Source: Plazaster borealis (Eukaryota; Echinodermata; Asteroidea; Forcipulatida; Labidiasteridae). From it: a stretch of 64,000 nt of DNA. The notes beneath the pieces are model-generated. The model ran no database searches. It was not told the DNA's origin and saw nothing but the letters and a program-made list of their open reading frames with translations. Location of the stretch: positions 16,108,201-16,172,200 of the forward strand of contig CM037469.1 in NCBI GenBank assembly GCA_021014325.1, written 5' to 3'. A program made the translations under genes and the position numbers. This document shows positions 36,101-48,100 of this stretch, in pieces; the first letter of the stretch is position 1; the number at the start of each line of letters is the position of its first letter.

Positions 36101-39100
36101 TTAAAAAAAACCTTTAAAAAACCCCTGCCTTACCCGTAATACAAGGACTAAGTGTATTTCTAACGTATCTGTGTCTTTTTTATTCTTCAGTTTCTCTGTG
36201 AGAGCCAATTTGATGAAAACTTTAAGTTCAAGGCCATCGTGAACGAAGAGGACCCTGAAAAGATGAGACAAGAACCCTTGGGTCGAGACAAGATGGGTCT
36301 TGTCTACTGGTTCCAGAAGGTACATGTCCAATCTCATTGTTGTCGATCATTGGATTGCCTGCTTAATAGTAGATCAACTAGCTGTGCTTGTAAAATTGAA
36401 GTGGAAAGTTGTTTCCACTTCCATAACTTTCCTGAGTCCTTTAAAATATACTGGGAGGATTTGGATGTATTTTGAGCATTAAGACACATTTGACATTTCC
36501 TTTTGCAGGGGTTTAATGCACACAATTTTTGAAGCGTAACAAAAAAAAACACCCCAAAACCACGGAAGTGAAGTTCGCAAAATTGTGTTTTTGGACAATC
36601 TAAGACCCTAATTTCTGCCCTTAATAATTCTTTTTTCATCAACAACCATTTTAATGGATTCTGCACAATACACCATGTGCAGGGTTCTGCCCACGGTGGT
36701 CGGTGCCGGAAAACCCGCCCGGCACTTGTGATTCCCCGACCACCACTGGCGGATTTTTCTCTTTTTCCGACCACCACACATTTCCCCCTTTTTTTGCCCA
36801 CTTCCTTCAAAACATTTTTAACAACATGTTAAAATAAATTATTTACCAGTAAAAATTTCATCCAAAGTTTCGAGTAGCCTACTTCTTTGGTTTGAGTCTA
36901 TTATTTTTAATGATCCAGGATCGAGCATCTGTCCCGCCTGTACGTACGATGCACATCCAATGATCCAACGAAAACCTGCATTGATTTTACAATGGTTCCC
37001 AGTCACCCTGACTGTAGCTTTACGCTGGGAATAACATGATACCAGTTTCATCGTGTACGTGTTGCGTATCCTATTCCACGGCATTGAATACAACGTAAAA
37101 TGAACTACAGAGTAAGGCACCATGATGTTATGCTGTAAATTGTTTTCCCATGGCGGTAAAGGCGTGCGCGCACTGTGGAGGCCTACATGTAAATTCACGG
37201 CACGATCGTAAGGAAATTGACTTGACCGTACTAGAGGGAAAAAAAATTTCCGCCACTAAAAAAATCCTGGGCAGAACCCTGACCATGTGTTGTGTGTGCA
37301 TGGACGACCGGCGGGCGACCGATCGTTGTGGTGCGGGTGGATACTCAGCACTACTCAGTATACTGAAATGAACGCGATCGCAGCCACATTAAATCAAGCA
37401 AATATTAAGACTTGTTAAATTATTTTACGAACTCAAAAATAATCTCTCTTTGGAATTTAACCATCGTATCCCTCATTTATTGTGAAAAGGAACAATATTT
37501 TGACTCGCGCAGCGGACTAGTAAAGGAAGGGTTTTGACTCGCCCACCGCTATGGTCGAACCCTGTTTTGTAAAGGTACAGGGGATTGAACACAATGTATC
37601 GGTTGATTTGGGTGGATTGAGACACCAGGGATCCTACATGAACTTAAATCAGTTGATTTCGGAGGACTGAGGCTGTAGGGATCCTACATAAACTCATATT
37701 GGTTGATTTTGGAGGATTTGAAGCAGCAGGCACCCTACATAAACTCATATTGGTTGGTTTTGAAGGATTGGGGCAGTAGGGATCCAACATACATGTAAAC
37801 TCCCAGATTTACCCCGAATAATGCAACACTAGCATCTGATTGCAATTTTTCTTAACAATTATGTAAGATCTTGGTAACGCCTGCATCTTCTGTTATCTCT
37901 TTAAGGATGAAGACACGAATATCCGGATATATCGGGAGGAGCAAGACGACCCAGAGAGCTCAACGTGGGAGGTCATCTCCTGGTAAGTAAACTCTTCAAT
38001 TTGAACAAACTAAGAGAAAAAACGAAGTGATAAGAGGAATTGGTGATGCTTGACATGTAGGATCCAAGCTGAACGTATGTAGGTGGTAGAAATAAAATTG
38101 ATGCTTGGACCAATTTTTTTGCTGGACTTGAATGCAGTACTTTGAAAATGCTCTTTGCATATGAATCAATTAAAACAAAATTATGGGTACATAGATGGGC
38201 ATGATACTTCATTCTTGTAAGGGCAAGTTAGTTTTTCCTTTGTAAAGGGCACCCGAATAAAGGAATTTAAATGTGTACTGGAACATTTCAATGAGCACTG
38301 AGGCAAGGACCAGGGGCATGGAGGCAATTGCCTCCATGAAGTATCAGGTCAGCGTTGATGTCAAAAAGAAAATGCATACATGTGGCATATTGTGGCTAAG
38401 CGTTTTAGTGCATCGTACTCAAGTTTTGAAGGTCAAGTCATCAGGATGTGGGTTCGAATTCTAGGGGTAAATGGGTACCTGTGAGGGCAGAGATGGTTCA
38501 TGTTATTGACTTGGTTTGGTGTGCTACACATTTGGCAGCACAGGCTGTATACTCCCAAGGGAGCTGAGATTGTTAGGCGCCTTGAGCATCCCTTGGGGTG
38601 GATATGTGCGCATTATAAATTTTGTTTTTATTATTATTAAGGAATGAAATAAATTGCCCAGTGACCAGGGGTAATAATGTTGGAGCGCCAAGAGCATCAC
38701 TGAGTGACGGATTTGGGCGCAAAATAAGAAGCCACTAATATTAGTATTTTATTACTATGACAGATTTTCATATTTGTTTTTACCTTATTATTATATCCAT
38801 GTTTTATAGGCAAAATATTTGCAAGGAAGTTGATGAAAGTAGGGTGGTGGGGGCCACCCCTCATTTTGATACGCCAGATAATTTTGTTATTTTAACATGT
38901 TGTCTGTTTTGCACTTTACTTTTATTTTATTATTATTTCTTGCAGTGATCGTGATCAAATGGAAAACCTGATCACAGCGCTAAAGAGTGGCACTAATGTT
39001 GTGGCTGGCCAGGGTAAAGATGAAGATGCTGAATCAACCAGCTCAAGTAACAGCTCCTCCAAGACGGGGCTGACTGGTGAGGATGGGCAGCTGGACAACA

Positions 39101-42100
39101 ATAAAGGTAGATTTAATTAATCTTGATGGTTTTTGGGGGGAAGGTTTGGAGAAGCAATGGACAAATATATCTTAGGTGTATTATAGGTTCAATATACTGA
39201 TTTCTTAGATAAAAACTTGGTTTAAAGGTATTGTACACTTTTGGTAACAGCTCAAAATCAGTGTCCACATTTTGTGTGATTCAAGATATGCATGAACAAA
39301 CAAACCTGTGAAAGTTTGAGCTCAATTGGTCATCGAGATCACGAGAAAGTAGTGAAAAGAGACCTTAATGTGTTTTCTGTTTTCTCAAAATATCGCGCGT
39401 GATAAAAACTATTGTTTTACTCATTACTCAGAAACTATAGCATTTTAGGCAGAAATATTTTAAGGAACCCTTTCTACATTACTTACTTTAAATCATGTAA
39501 GTTTTGTGTGAATCTGTGAACATTTGTGTTTTTCGATCTTACCAATAGTGTACAGGGCCTTTAAAGGCAGGGTTTACTTTTGGTAATTACTCTACAAGTT
39601 AATGACCATAAATACTTACTTGGTGTAAGGAGCACCGAAGAGCTGATGATATTATAAAACAGTGTGACAAACGACTCCCTTTGAAGTAGTGTGTAGTTTT
39701 AGAGAAAGAGGTAATTTTCACCCCAACATTTTAATCTGAGAAAGGCTTTAGGCAAGAAGCCTTTCTCGGACATCTAAAAGCACACAATTCTATGCAACAA
39801 GGATGCTTTTTTCTTTCATTATTTTCTTATAACTTCTGTGAGCCCAAATTTTCACAGGTTTGTTATTTTATGCATATGCTGGAATACACCAATGAGGATA
39901 CTGGTCTTTGACAATTACCAAAGGTGTACCCTGCCCTTAACGCTAACCGTCCCAAATCCTCACCAGCTTGACTTTAATGGAGTTGGTACAGTACCTCCAT
40001 GCTTCTCACCTTTCTTTAGCACTACACTAACTGTATCAGACTCCACACATTTGGGTGTTGATCTCACCATATTTTGGGCATTTGGGTTGGCATAGTTGTA
40101 TCTTTCCTCACCTTCCACTTCTGGGACCCCGTTTCGAATCCCGCCGGGGCACTATGTGGACTGGGTTTTCAGTCCCTACCTGACTGCGTGTGTTTTCCCT
40201 GGAACAATGGTCTGGGGATTTCCTCCCACATCTAAAACTGAACCTTCCTTCCTTCTCTCCATGGGGTTCTTGGCTAGTGTAGTGATTCAGTTCACTTTTC
40301 TGAGAGTCCTTGTCTTCACAACCAGAATTAATAAATGAAATGAAATGAAATTTTGATGGCTTTTGACAACTTCTGTCCAGAGCACCGAGGGAGCTTCAGT
40401 TCATGTAAAAACAAAAAAACAAAAAAACAACTCTGCATTTCGAACAATTTTTTTTGAATAATATCGTGAAGATTCGTATGTTATTGATCCTTGCTTGTCT
40501 TTCTTTAAACAGAATCAAGTACAGTACCTAGCCCAGAAACACCAGGAAAGGAGTGCAAAGGAAAGGCAGATGCAGAGACCAAGACAGAAGATGAAAAGAA
40601 AGCAGTCTTGGAGAAAGGAGACGAGAGGATTCCAGACAAAGAAGATGATGTGAAGGAAGAGGTCAAAAAAGACATTAGTGATGAAAAAGATGGAACTAGT
40701 ACCAAAACTGAAATCAAGGTGAAGTGTGACTTGAAGAAAGAACTCATTGAGGCGGTCCCAGAGGACGAGACGACTGAAAGCAAAGACAAAGAAGGAGGCA
40801 GCCAGAACAAAGATGGCAAAGAGTTGAAGACTCAAGAGAAAGATGAAGTCATTGGGGATGAACACAAAAATCAGAAGAAAAGCTCTACAAAAGACGAGGT
40901 GAAGTTTGAGGATGAGAAAACAAAAGGACTGTCGGACGTACCGGTGAGTGATAAGATGCAGAAAGATGAGATAAAGGAAAACACTGACAGTGACAAGAAG
41001 AAGTGTGGAGGCAGTGAGGACAAGAGTAAAAGCATCGAAAGGAAGGAAGAGAAAACTGAGGAAAAGGATCCTGAGGACAATAAAAAGCAAAAGAAGGATA
41101 CTAAAACAAATGATGAAGAAGAAATAGCTGTCGATCCAGATGTCAAAAAGAAACCATCGTCCCAAGATGAGGATGCAGACAAGGAGGGAAACGAGGACAA
41201 GGAGGAAAAAGAGGACGAGCCGGACGAGGAGGAGGATGAAAATGAGCAACAAGTCAAACCCAAGAAGATCCAAAAGAAAAGAAGGAAAAAAGGTGCCAAG
41301 AGCCGCTTCACCCCAAGGAGGAATGCCTCTAGAAAAGCCGCCGCGAAGATTGAGGAAGAGATGAAGGATGAAGAAGAAGAAGAAGTAGAAGAAGAGGCGC
41401 AAGAAGAAGAAGAAGAGGATGGCACTCGGCCGCAAGGAGATGATGACAGCCCATGCTGTAAATGTGGAATGTACAACCATCCAGAATGGGTAAATTCTCC
41501 TTTTGTAATTGCAAACATTTTTTGTATCATCAACATAAACTTGTGGCGTGGCGTGGCATGGCGTATCATGCCCAAGCGCACTGGACTTAATCGGCAGAGT
41601 GTGGGTTTGAGTCCCGGTCGTGATACTTGTGTCCTTTAGCAAGACAACTGACCATTATTGCTTCATCCTTCAGATGGGATGTACAGCCATTGGTTCCGTG
41701 TGTTGTGTAATTCACGTAAAAGAACCCAGTTACACTTGGGCCTAAAAAAAAAAAAAAAAAAAATTATGTTGGTGTAACGGGCCAGAAAAAATAGGGTAGG
41801 TACATGTAGGTCGGGATTGTTGTTGTTGTTGTTTTTTTCTTTTTTTTTTCTCCATAACAGTTAAACGAAACTTGTGAATTCCAGTTAACTGTTTACCTGT
41901 TTCTACCGTTCAAATCAAAACTTAAAGCCAGCGAATGTCAACACACTCCAGGTTAAATTGAATACTATACCCACTCTTAAGGGTCACAGAACCAGGTCAT
42001 AAAACCACAGAGACATAGCGCGCGTCTTATGGTTTGATTGAAGCAAGAGTCTTACAGACTGAAACAAAGTATAACAAACTGCAGAGGATAAAGATAAGAC

Positions 42101-45100
42101 GTAATTGGATCTCAATAGGATTGTCACTCATTTTCCCAGGGCTGGAGAGTGTCTGGGGCTGACATTAAAATATAAAGAAAAGGATTTTTAGGGGAAAATG
42201 AGTGACAATTTTCTTTTTAGGCCTTATTGCTAAGAGAAGAGGTTTGTAAAAACTCTCATATTAAAGTAATAAATAGGTCCTATATTTCAACAATTTCAAA
42301 AACCCTGTTTAAAAAATAATAATTAGCGCTTTGAGACGCCCGCAGATAAAGCGCTATAAAAAAAACTAGCTATTATTATAAGTGTTCTAAGGATATGAGT
42401 AACTTTGAGTAATGCTGTTTTTTGTTTGATTCTCACAGATTTTACTTTGTGACAAGTGTGACTCAGGGTACCATACAGCATGTCTACGTCCTCCGCTCAT
42501 GATCATCCCTGATGGCAACTGGTACTGTCCAAACTGTGAACACGTAAGTCACTCGCTGAGCTGAGCCATATTCTTAAAGAGGAAGGGAAAAGACCAATTC
42601 AATTTTGTGATGTACTCATTTTTAAATAGATAGAGTCCTCATATCAGTTGGGAAGAAATTACATGTCTCTAACTTCATGTTAAAATGGTGTAAATTGCCA
42701 TTTGTATTTGATACCCTTCTAGTGCCGAATTTGTCAACATCCAAAACATCTGATGACATCATTTTGAGAAAAATGGGTCTCTACATTTTTGTATGGGGAT
42801 GTTGTAATTTGTTCCCGACTTTTGATAATGTTTATTCAAAACAGCCTTGAATTTGACCGTTAGATTGACGAAAAATACCTCCTTGGAATGTAAAGATCCA
42901 TTAGTTGTTAAAAGCCAATGACGTCATGTTTCAAATTTTGCTCTGAAAAAAATCAGTTATGAACGAAAACATCCCTGTAAGAAAAAATGTTCAGACCAAT
43001 TTGTCTCAGAATGATGTTATCAGATGGATGATGACAAATGTTGCACTGGAAGGGTATCAAATACAAGGGCAATTTACACCATTTTAACGTGAGGTTAGAG
43101 ACTTGTAATTTTTTCCCGACTCATATGAGGACTCTATCTATTGGAAAATGAGTACATCACAAAATTGAATTGGTCATTTCTCTTCCTCTTAAACAATCCC
43201 ATCTTCAGATACGGAATATCTGTCGGGACTTTGTCTCAGGATGTAAAGCACCAACTTCGGGGCTCGAATCTCAAGAAATTCTCAACTAGATCACAGGTGT
43301 TGTAGCTCGGAACTTTCAATGGACTAGAAATGTTTTTTTAAAAGGGCCTAAAATATCTCTTTTTATACTTGTTTTGAAATTGGAATTGAAAGCTTAAAGG
43401 TAGGGTTATAGATTGGTTCTGTCAACGTAATTCTGATATAAAGGCAAAAGTTTCAAGAAATATACGATAAAACTCACATGTGAAAGTTTCAGCTGAACAC
43501 AGTGTTTACTTGTGGAGAAAACAGCAACAAATTGTCACAGTATTTTCATCAAGAATGTCAAATCCATCCATTTTTAGCAAGGTGACAGCGGGTACCAACC
43601 GCATCTCTGGCTGCAGCATTTGCGAATGGACACCAACCCTCAGAAAACTGAGAAACGATTCATGCATGAATCGTTTCTCAGATTCAAATTTTTTTGAGTG
43701 AAATATCTTCCAAATCATATTAATTCAAAGGGAATCCATTCTCAGAATAGTTTATACTATCAACAGCTGCAGTGCTTCTAACCAAAGAAGTTTTTATGGC
43801 CATTCATTTTTGGAGTATTTACCAATCTGTGACCCTACCTTAAGGTCAAATCTTCGGAAGTGTGTGTTTGGAAAAATAACAAACTGCAGGACTTGTTCAG
43901 TTAATAATAATAATATAATAATAGTGGCTTCTTATGTAGCGCACATATCCGTCACTCAGTGACGCTCAAGGCGCTTTTAATGTTCATTATTTTCCTGCAA
44001 GGTATTGTGGAGCTACGTTTTTGAAGTATGAGACCAAGTCATTTACATAGCACCATGTAATGGTTTACAAGGTGCTGTGGCGCAATATGCTGCCAATCAA
44101 ACCAGGAACACCGGGGCGAACCCCTTCTCTTTTCGATAAGTGCACTGGGTTCTTTTACGTGCATTACACAACACACGGGACCTATGGCTTAACGTCCCAT
44201 CCGAAGGACAAAGCATGTGGTTAAGTGTCTTACTTAAGGACACAAGTGTCACGACTGGGATTCGAACCCACACTCTGCTGATCAGAAACACCAGAGCTTG
44301 AGTTCGGTGTTCTTATCCGCTCGGCCATGACACGCCACAGTTGTGGGGTAACTGGGCCAATGCTAAAATGACTGGACCGTGGCCAGTGGGCCAGTTAGTT
44401 ATTTTGAGCCCTGATCTTGCTTTCATGTAATACAGGCCTGAAACGGGCAAGGAAACCATGGCATTTTCTCCCTCTTTGAGGAAACTGTAACTTTCTATTG
44501 GAGAACTTTTCAAGTGGCACCAAGGTATTGAACAGGGGAACGGAGGCAATTGCCTCCGTGAAGTATCAGGTCAGGGCCCAATTTCATAGAGCTGCTTAAG
44601 CAGCAATTAGTGCTTAACAATTTTCTGCTAAGCCAAAATGAGCAGGATACCAGTCACAGATGATACATGTGGAATGGTATTTTGGCTGGTAACCTTATTC
44701 TGGTAAGGGACCATGGACAGATGGATAATTTATGGCATGGGCACAGTCGCAATCCGACGCGTTCCTGTGCGTGCAAGCTTAAACAAAAGAAAACCCACCC
44801 AGTGTCACTTATACGAACGCGTTCTTCTGCACTGGTCTGGTCTTGAGGGAGACTCACTGTATAGCAAAAGAACAATGCTCTTGGCCAGCTTAAGCCAAAT
44901 ATCACTTTGTACTTATAATCGTCTCACTAGATAAACCATTGTCCGGTATACCTACCTGAGCTAGACCGCAAACACTAATCCTTCACTCCTTTGTGGGCCA
45001 CTTTCGAGCTGCCTTGTCCGTGTAATCCAACCAACAAAAGGCACCAACAATAGAGTTTGATAATGAGGGAACCTAATCATCACAGGAGCGCAAATCCAAT

Positions 45101-48100
45101 GGTTGCCCAGGGCCTTGACAATATTGGGACGACTCCGTGCAGGCACGCGTCGGCATGCGTGCAAACGCAATCCTAATTTATCCATGGTTTCTAAGCATTA
45201 TTTTGTTGTGCTTAGCTACTGTTTGTCCTTAAGCAGCTCTATGAATTTGGGCCCCGGTAATGTTTCAGATGACAATGCTTAATTGCACCGAGGAGGATTG
45301 GTAATCTTTGTCATTTTTTTATTCCTACTTTCAGGAAAAACTCATTGCCAGGTTGGTGGACACTCTTGAAGAAGTTGACGTCACCTTGAAGAAGAAAGAG
45401 CGGAAACGCAAACGCAGAGACAAAGTAGGCCTCTGGGCTCGGACTGATATTTGTATGAACAACATCCTACCCGGGGTAAGTAGTCTAGTTCCCGGGGTTA
45501 AATAGTACTTTGTATGATGTTGAATCCTTCTGCTGTCTGACCATTCAGTATCATCCACATTGTTTGTGACAATAGATGCACTGTGCTATCGAGCTGTAAG
45601 GGACCATGGATAAATTATGTCACGGGCACGGCCGCAATCCGACGCTTTCTTGTGCGTGCAAGCTCAAAAAATTCGCAGCATTCACAAACGAGCACCAACA
45701 CTCAGAAATCTGAGAAATGATTCATGCAGAATCGTTTCTCCGATTCAAATGTTTTTGGGTGAAAAATGATTCAAACCATATCACGTCGAAGGGAATCCTT
45801 TCTCAAAATAGTTTATACTATCAACAGCTGCAGTGCTTCTCACCAAGTAAGTTTTTTTGGTCATACATTTTTGGAGTAATTACCAATCTCTTACCCTACC
45901 TTTCAGATTATTTGTATTCTCATTGTTTTAACATAATTCCATCTTAATCAGGAGATGGTGAAAGTGAAGAAGGAACGGCGGGCTGTCGCGGTCTGTCATT
46001 CCTCAGGCTTCCGACGAAAGAAGAGATTGTCCCACCGGCGTGATGATGACGCCCGGTCCAGGCAACGCCGACGGCACCAGTCCCGCCGAGATGCTGAGAG
46101 GGAGAGTGAAAGGCGACGACTGAGGGGACTACGAGAGAGGAGGTTCATCAACGACAATGAAGATGAAGAAGAGGACGAAGACGAGGAGGGCGATTTTGAG
46201 ATGGTTCAGAGGCGGTCCAGGCGGAACAGGAAGGAGATTAATTATAAGTTTGAAGATTTTGATACAGCCATTAACTCTGCTATCCAAGAAGAAGTTGTGG
46301 AACACAAGAAAGGTTATTATTTAGTTTTTACCCATACACCGTAGGTATGTTAAGCACTGTGTACTCAGTACTTTCCCGATTCCTGTGAAAAAAACCCCAC
46401 AGGTATATTACATATGACTCGGGTGGGATTTGAACACCTGACCTTAGCAATTCTAGAACAGGTGTCTTACCACTAGACCAGAAAGGTTAAGTCCAACTCT
46501 TATGTCTTGTGGATTTCTTCCAGATAACACCTTTTGAATAGTTTGAAATTGTAGTAGCTGAAACTTTGCATGGTGGAAATACAATCTTGTAAGGTTTGCG
46601 GGAACACCATGTTCATGAGTAGGATTTGAAACTTTGCATGGTGGAGATACAATCTAGTAAGGTTTGCAGTAACACCATGTACATTTGTAGGATTTGAAAC
46701 TTTGCATGGTGGAGATACAATCTAGTGAGGTTTGCAGGAACACCATGCACATGAGTAGGATTTGATACTTTGCATGGTGGAGATACAATCTAATAAGGTT
46801 TGCAGTAACACCATGTACATTTGTAGGATTTGAAACTTTGCATGGTGGAGATACAATCTAGTGAGGTTTGCAGGAACACCATGTGCATGAGTAGGATTTG
46901 AAACTTTGCATGGTGGAGATACAATCTAATAAGGTTTGCAGTAACACCATGTACATGAGTAGGATATGAAACGTTGCATGGTGGAGATACAATCTAGTAA
47001 GGTTTGCGGTAACACCATGTGCATGAGTAGGATTTGAAACTTTGCATGGTGGAGATACGATCTAGTAAGGTTTGCAGTAACGCCATGTACATGAGTAGAA
47101 TTTGAAACTTTGCATGGTGGAGATACGATCTAGTAAGGTTTGCAGTAACGCCATGTACATGAGTAGAATTTGAAACTTTGCATGGTGGAGATACAATCTA
47201 ATAAGGTTTGCAGTAACACCATGTACATGAGTAGGATATGAAACGTTGCATGGTGGAGATACAATCTAGTAAGGTTTGCGGTAACACCATGTGCATGAGT
47301 AGGATTTGAAACTTTGCATGGTGGAGATACGATCTAGTAAGGTTTGCAGTAACGCCATGTACATGAGTAGAATTTGAAACTTTGCATGGTGGAGATACGA
47401 TCTAGTAAGGTTTGCAGTAACGCCATGTACATGAGTAGAATTTGAAACTTTGCATGGTGGAGATACAATCTAATAAGGTTTGCAGTAACACCATGTACAT
47501 GAGTAGGATATGAAACGTTGCATGGTGGAGATACAATCTAGTAAGGTTTGCGGTAACACCATGTGCATGAGTAGGATTTGAAACTTTGCATGGTGGAGAT
47601 ACGATCTAGTAAGGTTTGCAGTAACGCCATGTACATGAGTAGAATTTGAAACTTTGCATGGTGGAGATACAATCTAATAAGGTTTGCAGTAACACCATGT
47701 ACATGAGTAGGATATGAAACGTTGCATGGTGGAGATACAATCTAGTAAGGTTTGCGGTAACACCATGTGCATGAGTAGGATTTGAAACTTTGCATGGTGG
47801 AGATACGATCTAGTAAGGTTTGCAGTAACGCCATGTACATGAGTAGAATTTGAAACTTTGCATGGTGGAGATACAATCTAATAAGGTTTGCAGTAACACC
47901 ATGTACATGAGTAGGATATGAAACGTTGCATGGTGGAGATACAATCTAGTAAGGTCTGCAGTAACACCATCTACATGAGTAGGATTTGAAACTTTGCATG
48001 GTGGAGATACAATCTAGTCAGGTTTGCGGTAACACCATGTACATGAATTCTCTATCATGAATTATGGTGGTTCTGAAAGAGCCTATTCTCTGTACCCCTG

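Noticed and set aside
36334..36810. 158-codon minus-strand open frame
   Set aside because: Covers intron 4 and the end of a TIR element; no family resemblance and no conservation signal visible.
40515..41642. 375-codon minus-strand open frame
   Set aside because: It is antisense to RSF1 exon 7; the reverse of a Lys/Glu/Asp-rich codon pattern gives long hydrophobic-looking frames. No family resemblance.
46551..48046. CRISPR array
   Set aside because: Direct 68-bp repeats follow each other without unique spacers, in an animal gene intron; it is a minisatellite.
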